Shown: piece after piece, positions 57,744-64,000 of the stretch | Layout of the letters: every line of letters starts with the position of its first letter | Position numbering within the stretch: position 1 is the first letter of the stretch | DNA from: Mycolicibacterium bacteremicum | Lineage (GTDB): Bacteria > Actinomycetota > Actinomycetes > Mycobacteriales > Mycobacteriaceae | NCBI RefSeq assembly: GCF_002086115.1 | Contig: NZ_MVHJ01000018.1 | Coordinates: forward strand, 29,877-93,876 | Length of the DNA: 64,000 bases | Direction of reading: 5' to 3' | Program-made: the position numbers and the translations under genes | The notes under the pieces: generated by a model | Told to the model about the DNA's origin: nothing | What the model saw: the letters and a program-made list of their open reading frames with translations, nothing else | The model's database searches: none

Positions 57744-58718
57744 ATGGCCAAGATCCTGTTGCAGACCACCATCGCGCAGACCGAGGACGACTGGGACATC
57801 AGTCGCTTCGGACTGCTGACCGCCGAGTTGCGGGCCGCCGGACACCACGTGCTGGCCCGCAACCGGTGCGCCGATGCGACCGACGACCCGGTGCTACGCC
57901 GTGTCGGCGACCTCGGGTTCGATCAGTTGTGGTTGCTGGCAGTGGATTCCGGGGACGGGCTGACCGCTGCGGAGGCCGACGCCATCGTCGCGTTCCGCCG
58001 GCGCGGTGGTGGCGTGCTGACCGCGCGCGACCACCAGGACCTCGGACGCTGCCTGCTGCGGCTCGGCCCGCTCGGCAGCGTCAACCGGTTCCACAGCGAC
58101 ACCGAGAACGCCGCGGCGCTCTGCGATGACCGGGATAATCGCGATATCGCCTGGCCCAACTACCATTCGGGGTCCAACGGCGACTACCAACCGGTGTTCG
58201 TCGAGGGACCTGTGCATCCGCTGCTGCGCACCCGGCGCACCCGCAGTGGCCGCGTCGAATGGTTCCCGGCCCACCCGCACGAGGGTGCGGTGTCTGCCGA
58301 CGTACCGCATGCCACGGTGCTCGCCCAGGGCCGCAGCACGCACACGGGCCGCAGGTTCAACCTGGCCGTCCTGCTCGACGGCGAACGCGCCGAGGACGGG
58401 ACTCCGATGGGCCGCGCGGTGGCCGCCTCCACCTTCCACCATTTCGCGGACTACAACTGGGACACCGACCGCGGCGCGCCCACGTTCGTCACCGAGGCGC
58501 CCGGTACCGGCATCAAGGACGACCCGGGTCGGCTGTCGGCCTTCCTGGATTACGTCCGCAACCTGGCCGACTGGCTGTCGCCGGGCCACTCGGCGGCGTT
58601 CTCGGCGATCAACAGCAGCTCGTCACCGGCGACGAACACGTCCGCGGGCCGCGGCACCAACATCTCGCCGCCGCGCAATACCGTCACCAGCGCGGTGGCC
58701 GGCGGCAGGTCCAGCTGA
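57744..58718 (+). CDS. ThuA/glutamine-amidotransferase-like protein; C-terminal end uncertain
   Basis: 324 residues in the open frame. The N-terminal ~275 residues look like one domain of the class-I GATase/ThuA kind: KILLQTTIAQTEDDWDISRFGLLTAEL, LWLLAVDSGDGLTAAEADAIVAFRRRGGGVLTARDHQ, then AVAASTFHHFADYNWD. After LSPGHSAAF the frame runs 169 nt into the opposite TrkA-type gene, and this part (Ser/Thr/Gly/Arg-rich) looks like a shadow of it. The natural stop has probably been lost, adding about 45 residues, or the overlap is real. Function unknown. Confidence 0.65.
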   Translation: MAKILLQTTIAQTEDDWDISRFGLLTAELRAAGHHVLARNRCADATDDPVLRRVGDLGFDQLWLLAVDSGDGLTAAEADAIVAFRRRGGGVLTARDHQDLGRCLLRLGPLGSVNRFHSDTENAAALCDDRDNRDIAWPNYHSGSNGDYQPVFVEGPVHPLLRTRRTRSGRVEWFPAHPHEGAVSADVPHATVLAQGRSTHTGRRFNLAVLLDGERAEDGTPMGRAVAASTFHHFADYNWDTDRGAPTFVTEAPGTGIKDDPGRLSAFLDYVRNLADWLSPGHSAAFSAINSSSSPATNTSAGRGTNISPPRNTVTSAVAGGRSS

Positions 58719-59230
58719 TCGATCCGGGCACCGATCAACGGGTTGTCCTCGGGCAGTGTGATTTTGGTCAGCGCCGCATGCCCCTCACGCAGGCCCATCA
58801 GTCGCACCAGGTGCCCGACGTCGATGGCGCCCTCGATTCCGGCGACCAGCGCGCCCGGTGTCGACACCGCCACGTCGACACCCCACGCCGCCCCGAACAG
58901 CCACTGATTCTCGACATCGTTGATCCGGGCCACCACCCGGGGCACCCCGAACTCGGTCTTGGCCAGCAGCCCGATGACCAGGTTGGCCTTGTCGTCACCG
59001 GTGGCGGCGATCAGCACGTCGCAGGTCTGCGCACCGGCCTCCTGCAGGGTGGACAGTTCGCAGGCGTCACCGAGCAACCAGTCGGCGGCCGCGACGCTGT
59101 CGGGCTCGAAACGCCGGCGCTCCCGCTCGATCAGCAGCACCTTGTGCCCGTACCCCAACAGCTCGTGCGCGACGGAGCGGCCGACGTTGCCGGCACCGGC
59201 CACCCCGATCCGCATCTTGCGCGCTGCCAC
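58550..59230 (-). CDS. TrkA-family K+ transport regulator (RCK protein, CeoC-like)
   Basis: 226 residues from GTG 59230 (ATG 59215 possible). N-terminal RCK Rossmann domain IGVAGAGNVGRSVAHELL (~8-25) with an acidic residue at the second strand (LLIER), then a TrkA_C domain (ALVTVLRGGEML, then DVFVAGDELLLIA, ~175-210). It binds NAD(H) or nucleotide and gates a K+ channel or transporter. The usual partner TrkA/CeoB gene is missing; the divergent antiporter is next door and also has a TrkA_C end. Confidence 0.85.
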   Translation of the reverse strand: MAARKMRIGVAGAGNVGRSVAHELLGYGHKVLLIERERRRFEPDSVAAADWLLGDACELSTLQEAGAQTCDVLIAATGDDKANLVIGLLAKTEFGVPRVVARINDVENQWLFGAAWGVDVAVSTPGALVAGIEGAIDVGHLVRLMGLREGHAALTKITLPEDNPLIGARIDQLDLPPATALVTVLRGGEMLVPRPADVFVAGDELLLIAENAAEWPGDSQSARLRT

Positions 59231-59271
59231 CCCGCTAGTTTGACTTATCGCGGTAAGGGGACGGGGCGGAA

Positions 59272-60768
59272 ATGACGCTGCACGAGCTGTACCTGGCGCT
59301 GCTGATCGGCGGTCTCGTGCTGCTGGCCAGCATCGTCGGGACCCGGGTGGCCACCCGGGTCGGCTTCCCGGCGCTGCTGTTCTTCCTGCTCGTGGGCGTG
59401 GTGCTGGGCGAGGACGGGCTCGGCCTGGACTTCGACAGCGTCGAGGCGGCCCGCAACATCTGCACGGCGGCGCTGGCGGTGATCCTCGTCGAGGGCGGGT
59501 TGACCACCCGGTTCGCCGACATCCGAAAGGTGTTGGCCCCGGCCGGGTCGCTGGCCACCGTCGGGGTGATGGTCAGCACCATGCTCACCGCCTCCGGCGC
59601 GCACTTCCTGCTCGGATTCGACTGGCAACTGGCACTGCTGCTGGGAGCGATCGTGTCGTCCACCGATGCGGCCGCGGTCTTCTCGGTGCTGCGGGTCCTG
59701 CCACTGCCGCGCCGGCTGGCCGGGCTGCTGGAGGCCGAGTCCGGGTTCAACGACGCCCCGGCGGTGATCCTGGTCCTGATGTTCAGCGTGGTGCCGTTCG
59801 TCTTCGAACCGGCAGGCACGATGTGGGAGATCGTGTTCGAGCTCGCCGCCGGCGCGCTGATCGGCCTGGGGGTCGGGTTCCTCGGCGCAGTGACGTTGCG
59901 CCGCATCGCCTTGCCGGCGTCCGGGTTGTACCCCATCGCGACCTTCGGGCTGGGGGTGGTGGCCTTCGCGGCCGCCGGCACCGTGCACGCCAGCGGCTTC
60001 CTGGCCGCCTACCTGGCCGCGGTGGTGCTGGCCAATTCCGGTCTGCCGCATCGGTCCACGACGCGTTCGTTCGCCGAGGGCCTGGGCTGGCTGGCGCAGA
60101 TCGGGCTGTTCGTGCTGCTGGGTCTGCTGGTCGATCCCAGCGAGCTGGGCCGCGATCTGGTCCCGGCCATCGTCACCGGGCTGGTGCTGCTGCTGGTGGC
60201 CCGTCCGGTCTCGGTGGCCGCCTCGCTGGTCGGTTTCGGAATCCCGCTGCGCGAGCAGCTCTTCCTGTCCTGGGCCGGGTTGCGCGGCGCCGTTCCGATC
60301 GTGCTGGCGACCTTCCCGATCGTCGCCGGGGTGTCCGGCAGCTCGCGGCTGCTGAACATCGTCTTCGTCCTGGTGGTGATCTTCACGCTCATCCAGGCGC
60401 CGAGTCTGCACCTGGTGGCCCGCCTGCTGGGGCTGACCGACGCCGGGGCCACCCGCGAGATCCAGGTGGAGGCGGCGCCGCTGGACGTGCTGGACGCCGA
60501 GCTGTTGACCATGAAGGTGCAGTCGCCGTCGCGACTGCACAATGTCACCATTCTCGAACTGCGCCTGCCCGACCCCGCGGTCATCACGCTGATCATCAGG
60601 GACGGCAACACTTTTGTGCCGCTGCCCGACACCCGCATCGCGACCGGGGACGAATTGCTGATCGTCACCACCAGCACCATGCGCGCGGCGGCGGAGGCCC
60701 GGCTGCGGGCGGTGAGCCGCCGCGGCAAGTTGGCCTATTGGTTCGACGAGTACGGTGACCCCGAATAG
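59272..60768 (+). CDS. K+/H+ antiporter (NhaP2/CvrA-like) with TrkA_C domain
   Basis: 498 residues. About 12 hydrophobic segments; key exchanger motifs are GVVLGEDGLGLDF (helix 2), SSTDAAAVFSVLR (~128-140, the conserved Asp pair region) and ESGFNDAPAVILV (helix with D). The last ~100 residues form a cytosolic TrkA_C domain (LRLPDPAVITLIIRDGNTFVP, TGDELLIVTT). Members export K+ in exchange for protons. Divergent from the RCK gene by 41 bp, so the two likely make one K+ homeostasis module. Confidence 0.9.
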   Translation: MTLHELYLALLIGGLVLLASIVGTRVATRVGFPALLFFLLVGVVLGEDGLGLDFDSVEAARNICTAALAVILVEGGLTTRFADIRKVLAPAGSLATVGVMVSTMLTASGAHFLLGFDWQLALLLGAIVSSTDAAAVFSVLRVLPLPRRLAGLLEAESGFNDAPAVILVLMFSVVPFVFEPAGTMWEIVFELAAGALIGLGVGFLGAVTLRRIALPASGLYPIATFGLGVVAFAAAGTVHASGFLAAYLAAVVLANSGLPHRSTTRSFAEGLGWLAQIGLFVLLGLLVDPSELGRDLVPAIVTGLVLLLVARPVSVAASLVGFGIPLREQLFLSWAGLRGAVPIVLATFPIVAGVSGSSRLLNIVFVLVVIFTLIQAPSLHLVARLLGLTDAGATREIQVEAAPLDVLDAELLTMKVQSPSRLHNVTILELRLPDPAVITLIIRDGNTFVPLPDTRIATGDELLIVTTSTMRAAAEARLRAVSRRGKLAYWFDEYGDPE

Positions 60769-60826
60769 GCATGGACATCGGCGTGGCGGGTGGCCGGAAT
60801 CGCGGCGACATGGTCAGCTGGTGAGG

Positions 60827-61426
60827 ATGTCTACCTCGCGTGCACTCCAGCTGACAGTCGGATTCGCGGCCGTGGGCGCCGCGCTGCTCGCGGTGGCCGG
60901 CACCGCGGGCGCCGAACCCGAAACCGACAGTCAGGGTTACCTGCAGTCGTTCGCGCGGTGTGCCGCTCCCGCGACCGCGGTCATCTTCGGTAGCACCGCG
61001 ACCTCGCGTGTCGCCATCTGCGAGGAATCGGACGGGAGCTATGAGTACCGCGGCGTGCGGGTGCGTGACGGCGCGCAGCTGTCCCTGCCCGCCACCCGCT
61101 CCGGCGACGGGTACGTGGCCTTCAACGATGGCCAGTCCTACACGGTGACGTCGGAGTCCCTGGTCTTCAGCGTCGGCGATGACGTGGTCCGCACCGAAGA
61201 TCTGACCGATGTGCATGAGCCCGGCGGTACCTCGAGCGGGTCGTCGACGTCATCGACTGCGACGACGAGTGCTGCGACCACGACGTCCGCGACCACGACG
61301 GTGACGACCACGACGGTGACGACCACGACTCTGCCCACCACGACGTCGACCACCCCGTTGCCGCCGCCGGGACCCGCCGAAATCGGGGGTCAGCTAGGAG
61401 AGGTGTTCAGCGGCGGGCCGCGATGA
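60827..61426 (+). CDS. Secreted protein with a kinase-ectodomain-type domain and Thr-rich tail
   Basis: 199 residues from ATG 60827 (GTGAGG just upstream; GTG 60821 possible). Signal peptide ~1-30 (ending AGAEPE). Mature residues ~33-125 (DSQGYLQSFARC, RVAICEESDGSYEYRGVRVRDGA, GDGYVAFNDGQSYTV) align with the ectodomain of the kinase at 19299, including both cysteines. The C-terminal ~65 residues are nearly all Thr/Ser/Ala/Val then Pro, like an O-glycosylated stalk. It may be a free ligand-binding partner, decoy or wall-bound receptor. Confidence 0.8.
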   Translation: MSTSRALQLTVGFAAVGAALLAVAGTAGAEPETDSQGYLQSFARCAAPATAVIFGSTATSRVAICEESDGSYEYRGVRVRDGAQLSLPATRSGDGYVAFNDGQSYTVTSESLVFSVGDDVVRTEDLTDVHEPGGTSSGSSTSSTATTSAATTTSATTTVTTTTVTTTTLPTTTSTTPLPPPGPAEIGGQLGEVFSGGPR

Positions 61427-61978
61427 CTGCAGCATCCGCTGGGCACAGTCGAGCAGGATGCGGTGCAGATCCTGATCGGCGATGTCCTGCAGATGCGGTT
61501 CGGCGGTGCTGCCGAAGATCCCGGAGGTGATCATGCCGATGGTGACCCGGGTCTCGGCGTCGTGCGTGGTGCCGATCAGCAGTTCGCGCAGGCTGTCGGT
61601 GATGGCCTCGAACTCGCGGTGCGACTGCACCAGCGCCAGAACGGCCGGGTCGCCGTAGAACATCGAACCGATCCGGCGGTGTCGCACGGCCAACTCGACG
61701 AAACCGCTGATCGCCGCGTCCCGGCGGGACTCGGCCGACGAGATGGATTCGGCGATGCGAACCAGGCGCTCCATATCGTCGAACACCGGACGCACCACGG
61801 CGAGCACGATGTCGTCCTTGGTGTGGAACTGGTAGTAGATGGCGGCCTTCCGGACGCCCAGATGGTCGGCGATCATCTGCAACGAGGTGCCGTTGACACC
61901 GCGTTCGGCGAACAGGTGCAGCGCGGCCTCGATCACGCGGTCGCGCGCGAATCCGCGCTGCGACACCGGCTTGGCCAC
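61394..61978 (-). CDS. TetR-family regulator, divergent from mmpS-mmpL
   Basis: 194 residues from GTG 61978, chosen since GGGAGG lies 8 nt upstream; ATG 61993 would make it 5 residues longer. HTH at ~10-52 (RVIEAALHLFAERGVNGTSLQMIADHLGVRKAAIYYQFHTKDD pattern). It is transcribed away from the mmpS-mmpL operon across ~220 bp and is its likely repressor. The 3' end overlaps the secreted-protein gene by 33 nt. Confidence 0.87.
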   Translation of the reverse strand: MAKPVSQRGFARDRVIEAALHLFAERGVNGTSLQMIADHLGVRKAAIYYQFHTKDDIVLAVVRPVFDDMERLVRIAESISSAESRRDAAISGFVELAVRHRRIGSMFYGDPAVLALVQSHREFEAITDSLRELLIGTTHDAETRVTIGMITSGIFGSTAEPHLQDIADQDLHRILLDCAQRMLQSSRPAAEHLS

Positions 61979-62202
61979 CTGACACCCTCCCATCGTCACC
62001 GGCACCTATGTCACCGACACTGTGGCATGTTGCCTGCCGCAATGCGGCCGTTGAGTAGTCCTCGTCACATTTTCTAGCCGTGCGACTTGTAGAAGCTTAG
62101 CCGCGTGGCTAACCTGACCGCAGTTGGATAAGGCTACGCTTACCGGCGTCTGAGCGCAGGCCCCACGTGGCATGAAAGGCCGAAGCGAATGGCATCTCAG
62201 CA
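61979..62202. promoter_or_regulatory. TetR/mmpS intergenic region with palindromes
   Basis: Three elements: GTCACCG repeated at 61995 and 62010 near the TetR start; a perfect palindrome TTAGCC-GCGT-GGCTAA at 62097-62112; and TAAG-GCTACG-CTTA at 62129-62142. The last two share the TTAGCC/GGCTA(A) theme and would be suited to TetR binding. The GGCTAACCTGA stretch at 62107-62117 resembles one half of an IdeR iron box but the other half is missing. Confidence 0.45.
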
Positions 62203-62634
62203 GTGAACGTGCTGAAGAAGATCTGGATCCCGCTCGTCATCCTGGCGGTGGTGTTCGTCAGTACGTTCACGGTGATGCGGGTGCGCACGTTCTTCGGGAC
62301 GGGACCGGGGTACGTGTCCACCGAGAACAGTGCTGCCGATGACAGCGAGCCGTTCGATCCCAAGGTCGTCAAGTACGAGGTGTGGGGTGAGCCGGGGGCG
62401 ACGGCGAACGTGAACTACATGGATCTCGATGCCAAGCCGGTGCGCGCGGACAATGTGACGCTGCCGTGGGAGATCACCTTGAGCACGACCGCACCGTCGG
62501 TGTTCCCGACGATCTCGGGTCAGGGTGACGGCAGTACGCTGTCGTGCCGGATCACCGTCGATGACGAGGTCAAGGACGAGCGGACCGTCAACGGCGTCGG
62601 CGCCCACACCTACTGCCTGGTGAAGTCGGCATGA
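62203..62634 (+). CDS. mmpS: MmpS-family membrane accessory protein
   Basis: 143 residues from GTG 62203. One N-terminal helix (LKKIWIPLVILAVVFVSTFTV) and an outside domain with the MmpS features VRTFFGTGP, KYEVWGEPGATANVNYMD, LPWEITLSTTAPSVFPTISGQ, and two cysteines (LSCRITVDD, TYCLV). MmpS proteins assist the RND exporter next to them in lipid or siderophore export; this one is of the MmpS4/S5 kind. ATGA overlap with mmpL. The start has no strong ribosome site. Confidence 0.92.
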   Translation: MNVLKKIWIPLVILAVVFVSTFTVMRVRTFFGTGPGYVSTENSAADDSEPFDPKVVKYEVWGEPGATANVNYMDLDAKPVRADNVTLPWEITLSTTAPSVFPTISGQGDGSTLSCRITVDDEVKDERTVNGVGAHTYCLVKSA

Positions 62635-64000
62635 CGATGTTCTCCGGGTCAAGTGAGCCCCGCACCGACGCGATCCCGGTCGCCCAACCTGCGCATCGCG
62701 GCGGCATCGCGCTGTGGATCCGCCGGCTGGCACTGCCGATCATCATCGGCTGGGTGGTGGTCATCGGGTTCCTGAACGTCTCGGTGCCCCAGCTCGAAGT
62801 CGTCGGCGAGATGCGCTCGGTGTCGATGAGTCCGGGCAACGCCCCGGCGGTCATCGCGACCAAGCGGGTCGGCACCGTGTTCGACGAGTTCAGTTCGGAC
62901 AGTTCGGCGATGATCGTGCTGGAGGACGAGAACCAGCTCGACGAGGCCGACCGCGACTTCTACAAGGACATGATCGCCAAGCTGGAGGCCGACCCCGAGC
63001 ACGTCCAGCATGTGCAGGACTTCTGGGGCGACCCGCTGACCGCGGCCGGCGCGCAGAGCAGCGACGGCAAATCGACCTACGTGCAGGTCTACACCGCCGG
63101 TAATCAGGGTGAGGCGCTGGCCAACGAGTCCATCGAGAAGGTCCAGGACATCGTCTACGGCATGCAGCCGCCGCCGGGTCTGAAGGTCTACGTCACCGGG
63201 CCCGCCGCGCTGGCGGCCGATCAGCAGATCGCCGCCGACCGCAGCCTGCGGATGATCGAGGGCCTGACATTCCTGGTCATCATCGTGATGCTGTTGCTGA
63301 TCTACCGGTCAGTGGTGACGATGCTCATCACCATCGTCATGGTGGTGCTGTGCCTGCTGTCCGCCCGCGGGGTGGTCGCCTTCCTGGGCTATCACGAGAT
63401 CATCGGGCTGTCGGTCTTTGCCACCAGTCTGTTGGTGACCCTGGCCATCGCCGCGTCGACGGACTACGCGATCTTCCTACTGGGCCGATATCAGGAGGCC
63501 CGCGCCGAGGGCGAGGACCGGGAATCCGCGTACTTCACCATGTTCCACGGCACCGCACACGTGGTGATGGGCTCGGGTCTGACGATCGCCGGCGCGACGT
63601 TCTGCCTGCACTTCACGAACATGCCGTACTTCGTGACCCTCGGCATCCCGCTGGCCATCGGCATGGTGGTGGTGGTGTTCGCCGCGCTGACGCTGGGGCC
63701 GGCCATCATCAGTATCGCCTCCCGGTTCGGCAAGACCCTGGAACCCAGACGCGCCATGCGGACCCGCGGCTGGCGCAAGATCGGGGCGGCCATCGTGCGG
63801 TGGCCCGGCCCGATCCTGGTCACCACGATGGCGATCAGCATGGTCGGTCTGCTCGCCCTGCCGGGTTATCAGACCAGCTACAACGACCGCAATTATCTGC
63901 CCACGGATCTGCCCGCCCAGGAGGGTTACGCGGCCGCGGACCGGCACTTCTCGCAGGCCCGGATGAATCCCGAACTGCTGCTGGTGGAAAGCGATCACGA
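62631..64000 (+). CDS. mmpL: MmpL-family RND transporter, 5' part
   Basis: The frame starts at ATG 62631 and runs off the right edge, so only ~456 residues are visible. One helix at ~28-50, the first periplasmic loop (~50-195; PAVIATKRVGTVFDEFSSDSSAMIV), then the cluster of helices 2-6, including LVTLAIAASTDYAIFLLGRYQEAR, the MmpL D-Y pair region needed for proton coupling. After helix 6 a second loop begins (NDRNYLPTDLPAQEGY). With its MmpS partner it would export a siderophore or cell-wall lipid. Confidence 0.93.
   Translation, partial: MTMFSGSSEPRTDAIPVAQPAHRGGIALWIRRLALPIIIGWVVVIGFLNVSVPQLEVVGEMRSVSMSPGNAPAVIATKRVGTVFDEFSSDSSAMIVLEDENQLDEADRDFYKDMIAKLEADPEHVQHVQDFWGDPLTAAGAQSSDGKSTYVQVYTAGNQGEALANESIEKVQDIVYGMQPPPGLKVYVTGPAALAADQQIAADRSLRMIEGLTFLVIIVMLLLIYRSVVTMLITIVMVVLCLLSARGVVAFLGYHEIIGLSVFATSLLVTLAIAASTDYAIFLLGRYQEARAEGEDRESAYFTMFHGTAHVVMGSGLTIAGATFCLHFTNMPYFVTLGIPLAIGMVVVVFAALTLGPAIISIASRFGKTLEPRRAMRTRGWRKIGAAIVRWPGPILVTTMAISMVGLLALPGYQTSYNDRNYLPTDLPAQEGYAAADRHFSQARMNPELLLVESDH

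Noticed and set aside
1..64000. CRISPR array, tRNA, rRNA, insertion sequences or prophage
   Set aside because: No regularly spaced repeats of CRISPR length, no cloverleaf-like segment in the intergenic gaps, no transposase, integrase or phage structural gene among the frames.

Overview
The window reads as chromosomal DNA from a high-GC actinobacterium, most likely a rapidly growing Mycobacterium (Mycolicibacterium) or a close relative. The evidence is family content: an MmpS/MmpL pair at the right edge, an MHB-type haemophore, a cutinase, a DUF7373-like lipoprotein, a homologue of M. tuberculosis Rv2629 of matching length, fused HadA/HadB-type dehydratases, F420/LLM enzymes, and many GTG or ATG starts sitting 6-7 nt after a TANNNT box, the mark of leaderless mycobacterial transcripts. 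I saw no rRNA, tRNA, insertion sequence, phage gene, CRISPR array or plasmid function. It looks like core/accessory chromosome with ordinary codon use throughout.

Layout. 0-7 kb: end of an MFS drug exporter, two small secreted proteins, a secreted Pro-rich protein with three exact-period repeats, threonine dehydratase, a double hot-dog dehydratase. 7-11 kb: hydrolase with divergent TetR and a clear operator, GNAT acetyltransferase, zinc ribbon plus ABC-F ATPase. 11-16 kb: two secreted glycoside hydrolases around an orphan ECF sigma factor, then a HEPN/RES-type protein. 16-24 kb: PPOX and NmrA proteins with a divergent AraC regulator, cutinase, Ser/Thr kinase, lipoprotein, a tiny acidic protein, a cupin-SDR fusion, nitroreductase. 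24-33 kb: regulators (LuxR-LAL, STAS, AraC, GAF-ANTAR), LLM enzyme, SRPBCC, hydrolase, exporter. 33.5-38.3 kb: a six-gene MoxR/DUF58/vWA operon. 38-47.5 kb: SDR, topoisomerase IB, small acidic proteins, Rv2629-like protein, shortened aldehyde dehydrogenase, FAD-Rieske oxidoreductase, Zn-alcohol dehydrogenase. 47.5-52.4 kb: glycoside hydrolase, VOC protein, large RNA helicase, TetR. 52.4-56 kb: AveC-like membrane protein with a NorQ/NorD-type AAA+/vWA pair. 56-61.4 kb: two paralogous NmrA proteins, a ThuA/GATase-like protein, TrkA-type K+ regulator and K+/H+ antiporter, a secreted sensor-domain protein. 61.4-64 kb: TetR and mmpS-mmpL.

Threads that join the genes. (1) Many small stress-type genes between 22 and 47 kb carry a GTTT-like box, a 15-16 nt spacer and a GGG(T/A)A-like hexamer placed 8-11 nt before the start codon, as expected for SigF; the window also has a STAS anti-sigma-antagonist-like protein whose usual phospho-serine position is cysteine. 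(2) The kinase ectodomain at 20.4 kb and a secreted Thr-rich protein at 60.8 kb share one extracellular domain. (3) Three SDR/NmrA paralogues occur, one fused to a cupin. (4) An AAA+/vWA pair of the Rubisco/NO-reductase activase class sits with an AveC-like membrane protein and has neither usual client. (5) Convergent genes overlap at their 3' ends about ten times, so the map is very tightly packed.
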